A stretch of 6,918 bases of DNA, taken from NCBI GenBank assembly GCA_946629205.1, contig CAMOXP010000071.1:1-6918 (forward strand), written 5' to 3'. The stretch comes from an uncultured Bacillota bacterium (lineage in GTDB: Bacteria; Bacillota; Clostridia; Peptostreptococcales; Anaerovoracaceae). Position numbers and translations under genes: made by a program. Below the pieces are notes generated by a model that was not told where the DNA came from, ran no database searches, and worked only from the letters and a program-made list of their open reading frames with translations. Positions within the stretch are counted from its first letter, which is position 1, and each line of letters begins with the position of its first letter. Positions 1 to 6,289 of this stretch are shown here, piece by piece.

Positions 1-1539
1 GAGGAAATCAGAGACTGGTGCATTTCCCGTCAGCTCTGGTGGGGACACAGGATCCCTGCGTGGTACTGCCAGGACTGCGGCGAGCTGATCGTAGCAGAAG
101 AGGATCCGACAAAGTGCCCGAAGTGCGGGAGCACGAATCTGCAACAGGACGAGGATGTTCTGGATACATGGTTCTCATCGGCACTATGGCCGTTCTCCAC
201 TTTGGGATGGCCGGAAGAGACGGAAGACTTCAAGTACTTCTATCCGACGAATGTGCTGGTTACCGGATACGACATCATCTTCTTCTGGGTCGTCAGAATG
301 GTATTCTCCGCTTTGGAAACAACAGGTCATGTGCCCTTTGACGACGTATACGTGCACGGTCTGGTCCGCGACGCCCAGGGAAGAAAGATGAGCAAATCCC
401 TCGGCAACGGCATCGATCCACTGGAAGTCATCGACCAGTACGGCGCAGACGCGCTGCGGTTCATGCTCACAACGGGCATCACTCCGGGCAACGACATGCG
501 GTTCAAGGAGGACAGACTGGAGGCTGCCAGGAACTTTGCAAACAAACTCTGGAACGCGTCCCGGTTCGTCATCATGAATCTGCAGGACGAGGACGGGGAG
601 TTTTTGCCTATGCTGAAATGCTGCGATGACTGCTGCGGACACGCCTGCTGCAATGACGCGGCCCTGACAGGCAACCTGAAGGATGAGGATAAATGGATCC
701 TGAGCAGAGTTAACGACGCGACGAAATACATTACAGATACGATGGAACGGTATGACCTGGCGCTGGCCGGGCAGAGAGCATACGACCTGATCTGGAACGA
801 GTTCTGCGACTGGTACATCGAGATCGTCAAAGGCAGACTCTACGGGGACGATGAAGAAGACAAGCAGGTCGCGAGATACGTACTCGTCAGAGTGCTCAAG
901 AGCGTCCTCACACTGCTCCATCCGTTCATGCCGTTCATCACAGAGGAAATCTGGAGCTACCTGCCGCAGGCAGAGGCGACGGAATACAATCCGCACAACT
1001 TCATCATCAGAGCGGACTGGCCGGTATTTAGCGAACAGCTGACATACCCGGAGGAAACTGAAAAGCTTGAAATGGCAATGTCCATCATCAAGGCTATCAG
1101 AAACATCCGCGCGGAGGCAGAGGCTGCGCCGAGCAAGAAACTGTCGGCAGTGATCCTCTCCGATGGAGAAAGAGAAGCGGTCGTCAAGGCCGGCGAACGG
1201 TACATCAAGAGCCTGGCGAATATCACGCAGATCACGTTCATCGCGGACAAGAAGGACGTGCCGGAAGAGACCATGTCAGCAGTCGTCGACGGTGCTGAGG
1301 TCTACATCCCGCTCGATGAGCTCATGGATTACAGCGCCGAGCTCGACAGACTCACCAAGGAGAAGAAGCGTCTCGAGGGTGAGGTCAAGAGAGCGGCCGG
1401 CAAACTCAACAATCAGGGCTTCGTGAGCAAGGCTCCAGCAAAGGTTGTCGAAGAAGAAAAAGCCAAGAAGGCAATGTACGAGGAGATGCTGGCAAAGGTC
1501 GCAGACAGACTGGCGCTGGTGGAAGCGAAACTGAAATAA
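1..1539 (+). CDS. valS: Valyl-tRNA synthetase, C-terminal part (5' end outside window)
   Basis: Class I aminoacyl-tRNA synthetase that charges tRNA-Val in the cytoplasm. The frame is open from base 1 to the TAA at 1537-1539, giving 512 residues; the start, HIGH motif and most of the editing domain lie upstream. Visible in order are the family segment RDWCISRQLWWGHRIPAWYC (bases 13-69), a zinc-knuckle pair CxxC...CxxC (Cys codons at 67, 76, 115 and 124), the LDTWFSSALWPFSTLGWPE block that marks ValRS, the KMSKS ATP-binding loop (385-399), the helical anticodon-binding domain (from about 690, WILSRVND), and the C-terminal coiled-coil tRNA-binding arm (from about 1342, LDRLTKEKKRLEGE). IleRS and LeuRS are related, but the WFSSALWPF block and the C-terminal coiled coil favour ValRS. 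Oddity: a six-cysteine insertion at 619-651 lies between the catalytic core and the anticodon domain. folC follows after 4 bases, as is common in Firmicutes. Confidence 0.97.
   Translation, partial: EEIRDWCISRQLWWGHRIPAWYCQDCGELIVAEEDPTKCPKCGSTNLQQDEDVLDTWFSSALWPFSTLGWPEETEDFKYFYPTNVLVTGYDIIFFWVVRMVFSALETTGHVPFDDVYVHGLVRDAQGRKMSKSLGNGIDPLEVIDQYGADALRFMLTTGITPGNDMRFKEDRLEAARNFANKLWNASRFVIMNLQDEDGEFLPMLKCCDDCCGHACCNDAALTGNLKDEDKWILSRVNDATKYITDTMERYDLALAGQRAYDLIWNEFCDWYIEIVKGRLYGDDEEDKQVARYVLVRVLKSVLTLLHPFMPFITEEIWSYLPQAEATEYNPHNFIIRADWPVFSEQLTYPEETEKLEMAMSIIKAIRNIRAEAEAAPSKKLSAVILSDGEREAVVKAGERYIKSLANITQITFIADKKDVPEETMSAVVDGAEVYIPLDELMDYSAELDRLTKEKKRLEGEVKRAAGKLNNQGFVSKAPAKVVEEEKAKKAMYEEMLAKVADRLALVEAKLK
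619..651 (+). other. Cysteine-cluster insertion within ValRS
   Basis: Within 11 codons the ValRS reads CC-DD-CC-GHA-CC, six cysteines as three vicinal pairs plus one histidine. It sits in the loop between the ASRFVIMNL helix and the DKWILSRV start of the anticodon-binding helices. The flanks are ordinary ValRS sequence, so this looks like a loop insertion and not a frameshift. The pattern suggests a metal-binding or redox-sensitive loop. That function is inference; only the cysteines are seen. Confidence 0.6.
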
Positions 1540-1543
1540 AACT

Positions 1544-2974
1544 ATGACAAAAGCAGTAGATAAGTTCCACGAATTCGACAGATTCGGCAGCATCCTGGGT
1601 CTAGAGAGGGTTCGTGAACTCTTAAAACGCCTGGGAGACCCCCACGAAGGCATGAAATACATCCACGTGGCGGGCACCAACGGCAAAGGCTCCACATGCA
1701 AGTTCCTGGAGAAGGGACTTGCCGGATGCGGATACAAGGTAGGGCTTTACACATCGCCCTACATCGAAAAATTCAATGAGCGGATACAGTTTGACGGCCG
1801 GCAGATCACGGATGAAGAGCTTGAGCTTTACGGAGATCAGGCTTTGGCGAAGGCTGCGGAGATGGTTGCAGACGGCCTGGATTCCCCGACGGAATTCGAG
1901 GTGGTCATGGCGACGGCATTCCTCTACTTCAAAAGCATGAACCCCGACATCGTCATCCTGGAAGTCGGCATGGGAGGAATCGGCGACGCGACCAACGTCA
2001 TCGAGCATCCCCTTGCCAGTGTGATCACAAGCATCGGCTTCGATCATATGCATGTGCTGGGAGACACGTTGGCGGAGATCGCGGTCAACAAGGCCGGGAT
2101 CATCAAGAAAGGCTGTCCGGTGATATCCAACGTGAAGGATCATGACGCGGCAGCCGTGATCGCGCGGAAGGCCTATGAAACCGGCAGCAGACTGTATGAC
2201 GTCTCGAAAATCAAATGTTCAACTGACTGGATCTCACCGGAAGGCCAGCAGGTCAGCTGTGCGCTTTGGTACACAGACTACAGTGAGGTCGTGATCAGTA
2301 TGATCGGACGTCACCAGGCCGAAAACCTCAAGACGGCACTGGCGACTATAGAAGTGTTAAGACAGAACAGAGACATCACCATCGAAAGAAGCAGGCTTTA
2401 CGCAGGACTAAAGGAAGCTGTGCAGCCGGGACGCTTCGAGGTCATCTTCGGCCCTGCAAAGGGAGAAAACGATCCGGAAGAAACGGCAGCCGGCGACTGG
2501 TGCGGGGCGTACGTCGTACTGGACGGCGCACACAACGACGCAGGTGCGGAGGCGATCCGGCAGGCTATGGGAGACGTCTTCCCGGGCAAGAGGACGCTGA
2601 TCGTCGCGGGCATGGTGGAAAAGAAGGAAACCGATAAGGTGCTGGCGCATCTTGCAGGCGTCAGCAGAGACTTCATCGCCACCCAGCCTGACTATGAGGG
2701 ACGCGCCATGGACGCGGAGGTGTTCGCGGAGCATATCCGGAAGACCAGAGATGAAGCGGGGCAGCCGCTCAATATTCTGGACGTCTGCAATGCTCCCGCT
2801 CAGGCAGTAGAGTCAGCGCGCAAACAGGCGGAAACAGGCCGGTACGATGTCGTTCTGTTCACAGGTTCGCTGTATTTGATCGGAGAAGTCAGGAGCATCC
2901 TGCATGGGAGCACGGACTACGATTATTACCGTACGCTCAAGTACGGGGACAGCAGAGAGGGTGGAGACAAATGA
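1544..2974 (+). CDS. folC: Bifunctional folylpolyglutamate synthase / dihydrofolate synthase
   Basis: ATP-dependent Mur-ligase-family enzyme that adds L-glutamate to dihydropteroate and to folates in the cytoplasm, making and retaining the folate pool. The 476 residues show the P-loop GTNGKGS (residues 44-50), the following LYTSPYIEKFNERI block, EVGMGG (140-145), IGFDHM (D167/H168) with TLAEIAVNKAGIIKKG (K183 in the region of the usual carbamylated lysine), the GRHQAEN hinge, and the C-domain DGAHN motif (327-331). It is somewhat longer than the usual 420-440 residues. The extra length comes from an acidic loop just before DGAHN and a polar C-terminal tail. The motif normally read as GGRxDATN is GGIGDATN here, so the customary arginine is missing. 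The ATG lies 4 bases after the valS stop with no strong Shine-Dalgarno nearby, so translation may depend on valS. Its stop overlaps the next start (ATGA). Confidence 0.95.
   Translation: MTKAVDKFHEFDRFGSILGLERVRELLKRLGDPHEGMKYIHVAGTNGKGSTCKFLEKGLAGCGYKVGLYTSPYIEKFNERIQFDGRQITDEELELYGDQALAKAAEMVADGLDSPTEFEVVMATAFLYFKSMNPDIVILEVGMGGIGDATNVIEHPLASVITSIGFDHMHVLGDTLAEIAVNKAGIIKKGCPVISNVKDHDAAAVIARKAYETGSRLYDVSKIKCSTDWISPEGQQVSCALWYTDYSEVVISMIGRHQAENLKTALATIEVLRQNRDITIERSRLYAGLKEAVQPGRFEVIFGPAKGENDPEETAAGDWCGAYVVLDGAHNDAGAEAIRQAMGDVFPGKRTLIVAGMVEKKETDKVLAHLAGVSRDFIATQPDYEGRAMDAEVFAEHIRKTRDEAGQPLNILDVCNAPAQAVESARKQAETGRYDVVLFTGSLYLIGEVRSILHGSTDYDYYRTLKYGDSREGGDK
2956..2974 (+). promoter_or_regulatory. 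Ribosome binding site and ATGA stop-start overlap, folC to lipid kinase
   Basis: A purine-rich stretch AGAGGGTGGAG (2956-2966) precedes ATG 2971 and can serve as a Shine-Dalgarno site. The TGA that ends folC (2972-2974) lies within ATGA at the start codon. This four-base overlap is the classic layout for translational coupling or re-initiation, and it fixes the start of the downstream gene. Confidence 0.75.
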
Positions 2975-3888
2975 CCAAAAGAGCCAAGAGCAAGGTACTG
3001 CTTTTTTACAACGCGTATTCAGGAAACGGCATGTTCAAGAACAATCTGGATCATATGATCGAGAAGTGTCAGGCCAAGGGCTTGCAGGTCATGACAATCA
3101 GGGCGCAATTAGGCGTCCAGATCGACAAGGCGCTTGAGAGCATGGACCAGGAGGAGTACAGCAGGATCATCGCCTGCGGCGGAGACGGTACGCTCAACAT
3201 CTGCGTCAACAGCATGATCCGAAACAACATTCACCTGCCGCTGGGGATACTGCCCGCAGGAACGGCCAATGACTTTGCGTACTACTTCGAACTTCCGTCC
3301 GACATCGAGAAGGCGATGGATATCGCCCTGGGAGACAAGACAACAAAAGCTGACGTGGGAAAGGTCAATGAAAAATATTTCATCAATGTAGCGGCGCTGG
3401 GAAACATGGTCGACGTGAGCCAGAAAACCGATCCCTATGTCAAGAACGCCATCGGGCCGCTGGCTTACTACCTGAAGGCAGCGACGGAACTCAATCAGGT
3501 GCATCCGATCAACGTCAAGCTGACCACGCCGGAGAAAGTATACGAAGAAGAAATCTTCTTTATGACCGTGTGCAACGGTGAATCGGCAGGAGGATTCCGG
3601 AAACTGTCGCCGGGGTCGAAGATGAACGACGGAAAGCTGGACGTGATCGCCTTCCGCAAGATGCCGTGGCTGGAGTTCGGGCCTTTGCTGATGGAAGTAA
3701 TCAACGGCAGACACCCGGAGAACAAGAACGTTCTTTACTTCCAGACACCGAAGCTGATCATCGAGTCTGACGAGGATATCCCGACAGATATCGACGGGGA
3801 ACACGGTGAGAGGCTTCCACTGCATTTCGATGTTTTGAAGCAAAGACTGGATATCTTTGTGGATGAAGAAACATGGGTATATGACTGA
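2971..3888 (+). CDS. YegS/DgkB-type diacylglycerol/lipid kinase
   Basis: Predicted soluble or membrane-associated kinase that transfers the ATP gamma-phosphate to a lipid hydroxyl, probably diacylglycerol, returning it to phospholipid synthesis as phosphatidic acid. The 305 residues match the family's usual length of about 300. The N-terminal nucleotide-binding domain has the LLFYNAYSGNG start, the GGDGT signature (residues 70-74) and GILPAGTANDFA (GTANDF at 97-102). The C-terminal beta-sandwich domain shows GGFRKLSPGSKMNDGKLDV (NDGKLD at 219-224) and DIDGEHGE (D275-G276-E277), where the glutamate matches the proposed catalytic base of DgkB. No membrane segment is visible, unlike the small integral DgkA. 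NAD kinases and sphingosine kinases share the GGDGT fold, but the GTANDF and DGE spacing fit YegS/BmrU/DgkB. The exact lipid substrate cannot be read from sequence. It overlaps folC by four bases and the next gene by one. Confidence 0.92.
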   Translation: MTKRAKSKVLLFYNAYSGNGMFKNNLDHMIEKCQAKGLQVMTIRAQLGVQIDKALESMDQEEYSRIIACGGDGTLNICVNSMIRNNIHLPLGILPAGTANDFAYYFELPSDIEKAMDIALGDKTTKADVGKVNEKYFINVAALGNMVDVSQKTDPYVKNAIGPLAYYLKAATELNQVHPINVKLTTPEKVYEEEIFFMTVCNGESAGGFRKLSPGSKMNDGKLDVIAFRKMPWLEFGPLLMEVINGRHPENKNVLYFQTPKLIIESDEDIPTDIDGEHGERLPLHFDVLKQRLDIFVDEETWVYD

Positions 3889-3890
3889 TG
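3886..3890 (+). promoter_or_regulatory. TGATG stop-start overlap, lipid kinase to GNAT gene
   Basis: The kinase stop TGA (3886-3888) shares its A with the ATG (3888-3890) of the next gene. There is no strong Shine-Dalgarno just upstream (the preceding bases are acatgggtatatgac), so re-initiation by ribosomes finishing the kinase is the likely route to translation. This supports the chosen start. Confidence 0.7.
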
Positions 3891-4343
3891 AAGAACTATC
3901 AGATCAACGAAACAAATGAATATGAGAAGCTCGTTTCATTCTTTATCGAGAACGAACTCGAGTTTACAGAGGAGGATGCCGAAGAAGTACCGACAGATCT
4001 GGTCAAATGCTGGCAGATCACAGACGAGGACGGAAATCTCGCAGGAGCGTTTGTACTCGCCAAGAGAGAGGGCGAATTCATCTGCGACGGCATCGCCATA
4101 GATGAGAAGCTGAGGGGTACAGGACTGGGAACACAGTTGCTGAAACTGGGATTGGAGGAAGCTACCAGACAAGGCGGTAAAAGAATGTATCTGGTTGCGA
4201 GAGCGCCGGAATTCTTCCGCAAAAACGGATTCGTTACAGTGCAGCGGCAGGAGGCACCGAATTTCTTCGAATGCCTCACATGCCCGCAGTACGGCGTATC
4301 CTGCCATCCGGAGGTGATGCGGATTGAACTTACAGACAACTAA
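3888..4343 (+). CDS. GNAT-family N-acetyltransferase with C-terminal Cys/His cluster
   Basis: Predicted cytoplasmic acetyltransferase using acetyl-CoA; the acceptor is unknown. The 151 residues are one GNAT domain: an N-terminal helical and acidic part, the strand GNLAGAFVLAKREGEFICDGIAID, and the acetyl-CoA pyrophosphate loop (motif A) RGTGLGTQLL (R76-G77-T78-G79-L80-G81), which is the R/QxxGxG/A signature. Next come a helix, the strand KRMYLVARA, and EFFRKNGFV, typical of the motif B region. After the fold proper the tail reads NFFECLTCPQYGVSCHPEV, with C129, C132, C139 and H140 arranged CxxC-x6-CH, which could bind a metal. Position after a lipid kinase does not identify the substrate. The reading frame ends 20 bases inside the following muramidase gene. 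The family is clear; the specific function is not. Confidence 0.85.
   Translation: MKNYQINETNEYEKLVSFFIENELEFTEEDAEEVPTDLVKCWQITDEDGNLAGAFVLAKREGEFICDGIAIDEKLRGTGLGTQLLKLGLEEATRQGGKRMYLVARAPEFFRKNGFVTVQRQEAPNFFECLTCPQYGVSCHPEVMRIELTDN
4310..4326 (+). promoter_or_regulatory. Strong Shine-Dalgarno with TTG start for first GH25 gene
   Basis: GGAGGTGAT (4310-4318) is almost fully complementary to the 16S rRNA 3' end. It lies 5 bases before the TTG at 4324, inside the last codons of the GNAT gene. No ATG or GTG in the muramidase frame is suitably placed; the next in-frame ATG (4375) would cut into the hydrophobic core of the signal peptide. The site therefore decides the start and supports independent, efficient initiation despite the weak start codon. 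Confidence 0.85.
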
Positions 4344-6255
4344 AAAGATCATTGCAGCGGTCCTGACAGCAGCCATGGCCGTGTCCCCGGTCTTTGTCGC
4401 GCCCATTTCGGCCTCAGACGGACAGGATGTAGAGGAGTCGGCCAGCAGCTGGAGATATCAGGACGGGGATATTGTTGCCGAAAAAAGCCTGGATCCTCTG
4501 GATGCCGATGCGGCGGACTACGATCTTCAGGAGGACTTCAACGCCCAGATGGGCAGCAGCATGAAGCAGGAGGAACAGGCCGCGCAGGCAGTCCCGGAAG
4601 CAGACAGCGAAAAGCCGGACGAGATCACATCGGACGGACAGTCTTTCGTCGCGCCGGAAGGGCAGCAGGAGGCAGCACAGGAAGAACAGTCAGCGCCGGA
4701 AGAACAGGCCGTGACAGAGGAACAGCCGCAGGCAGAAGAACAGGCCGTGCAGAACGGACAGGATCTGCAGGGTGATGAAGTTCTGCAGGAAGGTGCGGAT
4801 CCTCAGGAAACGGCAGGTCCAGAGCAGCCGGCGGAAGAGAGTGATCTGCAGACAAGCCAGCTGACAGCGGAACAAATGCCGGCAGAGCAGACCGCACCGG
4901 CGGTCCAGGCGCCGCAGCAGGTCCCGGAGCAGGCGCCGGAAACAGCAGTGCAACAGGCGCCGGAAACAGCTGCGCCAAGTGAAGAAGAACCATCGGTCAG
5001 GATCATGTCGGCAACAGCCAGAGACAGATACTGGACCTGGTCCAAAGGCAAATACAAGAGAGGCCCGGGGTACCTGAAGGGCATCGACGTCAGCTACTGG
5101 CAGGGCAAGATCGACTGGAAAAAAGTCAAAGCGGCAGGGGTTGATTTTGCAATCATAAGATGCGGCTACGGAAAGAACACTTCGTCGCAGGACGACAGCA
5201 AATTCGCGGCGAACGTCAAGGGCTGCATTGCGAACGGGATCCCGTACGGCGTGTATCTCTACGCCCATGCCAACACGCTGTCAGAGGCGAATAACGAAGC
5301 GGATCACGCCATCCGTGTGCTGAAGGCGAACAAGTGCAAACTGGATTACCCGATCTATTACGATCTGGAAGACCGGGATGTTGCGAAAGCTTCAAATGCA
5401 ACGATCTGCAAGATGGCTACCGCCTTTTGCAGCAAGCTTCACAGCGCGGGCTATCCATCGGGCGTTTATGCGAATCTGAACTGGTGGAACAACAAGCTGT
5501 CAGGCTTCAGCGGCTACGATAAATGGGTCGCTCAGTGGGCGTCGAGCTGCGATTATAAGAAGGCTTACAGCATCTGGCAGTGCACGAGCAGCACCACCAT
5601 CAGCGGCATCAGCGGCAGAGTCGACGCGAATCTGCTCATGTGCCCGAAATCGACCATCGACAAATACATGAACAAGCTGGTCGTCACCTACAACTTCCGG
5701 ACGATCGACGGCAAGGTGTATCTGGTCGGTTCCACAGGAACGGTCATCAAGAACAGATTCTTAAAGTTTGGAGGCTACCTGTACGCATTTGACGAAAACG
5801 GCGTCAGACAGGCCGGAAAGAAATTCTGGATCGGCTACAAGAGCTACATCCTGGACAGCAAAGGCAGGGCGTATATTTTCAAAGCAAAGGCAAAAAAGAA
5901 AATACCGTACTACGCCAAGGCAGGCAAAGGCAAGAAAGGCAAGCTGAAGAAGGGCAAGAGCTTCTATGTGCTCAGGACCAGCGGCAGATGGTCGCAGATG
6001 GCAAACGGGTACTGGGTCAAGACAAGCCTGACCACGAAGACCGCTCTTTATCCTACGATCACGCCTGCTGTCAAGGTCAAGTACAAGGCGAAGGTCACGA
6101 AAAAGGTAAGAAGCTATTCCGGTCCTTCAAGTAAGTACATCAAGAAAAAACAGTTCAAGAAGAACAAGATCGTTACAGTCATCGGAACATACGGTAAGTG
6201 GTCCAAGCTGAGCACAGGACAGTGGCTGCCGTCCAAAAGACTGAAGAAAAAATAG
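4324..6255 (+). CDS. Secreted GH25 muramidase with acidic stalk and Lys-rich SH3-like tail
   Basis: Predicted exported N-acetylmuramidase (lysozyme) cleaving the MurNAc-GlcNAc bond of peptidoglycan. TTG start; 643 residues. Order: signal peptide (1-30; KK, hydrophobic core, ISA before SDG); acidic segment; Glu/Gln/Pro/Ala-rich stalk (about 80-225); GH25 domain (about 250-440) with GIDVSYWQG (D255), YYDLED (DxE pair D347/E349) and WQC...ISGRVDANLL (D434); three degenerate aromatic/Gly cell-wall-binding-like repeats (about 459-519, for example YLYAFDENGVRQAGKKFW); and two SH3-like units (about 527-574 and 585-643) ending in RLKKK. There is no LPxTG anchor or C-terminal membrane segment, so wall attachment is probably non-covalent through the basic tail. 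It overlaps the GNAT gene by 20 bases and precedes a second GH25 gene. It could act in wall remodelling or as a secreted bacteriolytic enzyme; nothing nearby suggests a phage lysin cassette such as a holin. Confidence 0.93.
   Translation: MNLQTTKKIIAAVLTAAMAVSPVFVAPISASDGQDVEESASSWRYQDGDIVAEKSLDPLDADAADYDLQEDFNAQMGSSMKQEEQAAQAVPEADSEKPDEITSDGQSFVAPEGQQEAAQEEQSAPEEQAVTEEQPQAEEQAVQNGQDLQGDEVLQEGADPQETAGPEQPAEESDLQTSQLTAEQMPAEQTAPAVQAPQQVPEQAPETAVQQAPETAAPSEEEPSVRIMSATARDRYWTWSKGKYKRGPGYLKGIDVSYWQGKIDWKKVKAAGVDFAIIRCGYGKNTSSQDDSKFAANVKGCIANGIPYGVYLYAHANTLSEANNEADHAIRVLKANKCKLDYPIYYDLEDRDVAKASNATICKMATAFCSKLHSAGYPSGVYANLNWWNNKLSGFSGYDKWVAQWASSCDYKKAYSIWQCTSSTTISGISGRVDANLLMCPKSTIDKYMNKLVVTYNFRTIDGKVYLVGSTGTVIKNRFLKFGGYLYAFDENGVRQAGKKFWIGYKSYILDSKGRAYIFKAKAKKKIPYYAKAGKGKKGKLKKGKSFYVLRTSGRWSQMANGYWVKTSLTTKTALYPTITPAVKVKYKAKVTKKVRSYSGPSSKYIKKKQFKKNKIVTVIGTYGKWSKLSTGQWLPSKRLKKK
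4699..4749 (+). repeat. 15-base direct repeat in stalk-coding region
   Basis: GAAGAACAGGCCGTG occurs identically at 4699-4713 and 4735-4749, 36 bases (12 codons) apart, coding for EEQAV twice. It is part of the repetitive Glu/Gln/Pro/Ala stalk of the first muramidase. Exact nucleotide identity suggests recent duplication or slippage within the stalk. Confidence 0.8.
4930..4970 (+). repeat. 17-base tandem repeat in stalk-coding region
   Basis: CAGGCGCCGGAAACAGC occurs identically at 4930-4946 and 4954-4970, a 24-base (8-codon) period coding for QAPETA twice just before the GH25 domain. The repeat keeps the reading frame, so gain or loss of a unit would change stalk length without breaking the protein. 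Confidence 0.85.
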
Positions 6256-6273
6256 AAGTTATTATTCGGAAAC

Positions 6274-6289
6274 AGAGGAAAAAGTCATG
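6274..6289 (+). promoter_or_regulatory. Ribosome binding site of second GH25 gene
   Basis: AGAGGA (6274-6279) lies 7 bases before ATG 6287, within the 31-base gap between the two muramidase genes. The gap contains no inverted repeat or T-run, so no terminator is visible and read-through from the first muramidase gene is expected. Confidence 0.75.

Noticed and set aside
184..996. 270-codon open frame on the minus strand
   Set aside because: It lies wholly antisense to valS, whose motifs are unmistakable. The translation shows no recognisable domain and is explained by codon bias on the opposite strand.
3109..3843. 244-codon minus-strand open frame opposite the lipid kinase
   Set aside because: Antisense shadow of a gene with clear GGDGT and GTANDF motifs; no independent support.
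4625..5268. Several minus-strand open frames opposite the muramidase stalk
   Set aside because: The repetitive GAA/CAG/GCG-rich stalk contains few reverse-strand stops, so long Leu/Pro/Arg-rich shadows arise by composition. No domain or ribosome binding site supports them.
4324..6255. Prophage endolysin
   Set aside because: GH25 enzymes occur in phages, but this one has a Sec-type signal peptide and a long stalk, sits in a housekeeping gene run, and has no holin or phage gene beside it.
6256..6286. Terminator or promoter between the two muramidase genes
   Set aside because: The 31 bases contain no inverted repeat, T-run or spaced -35/-10 pair. Only a ribosome binding site is seen.
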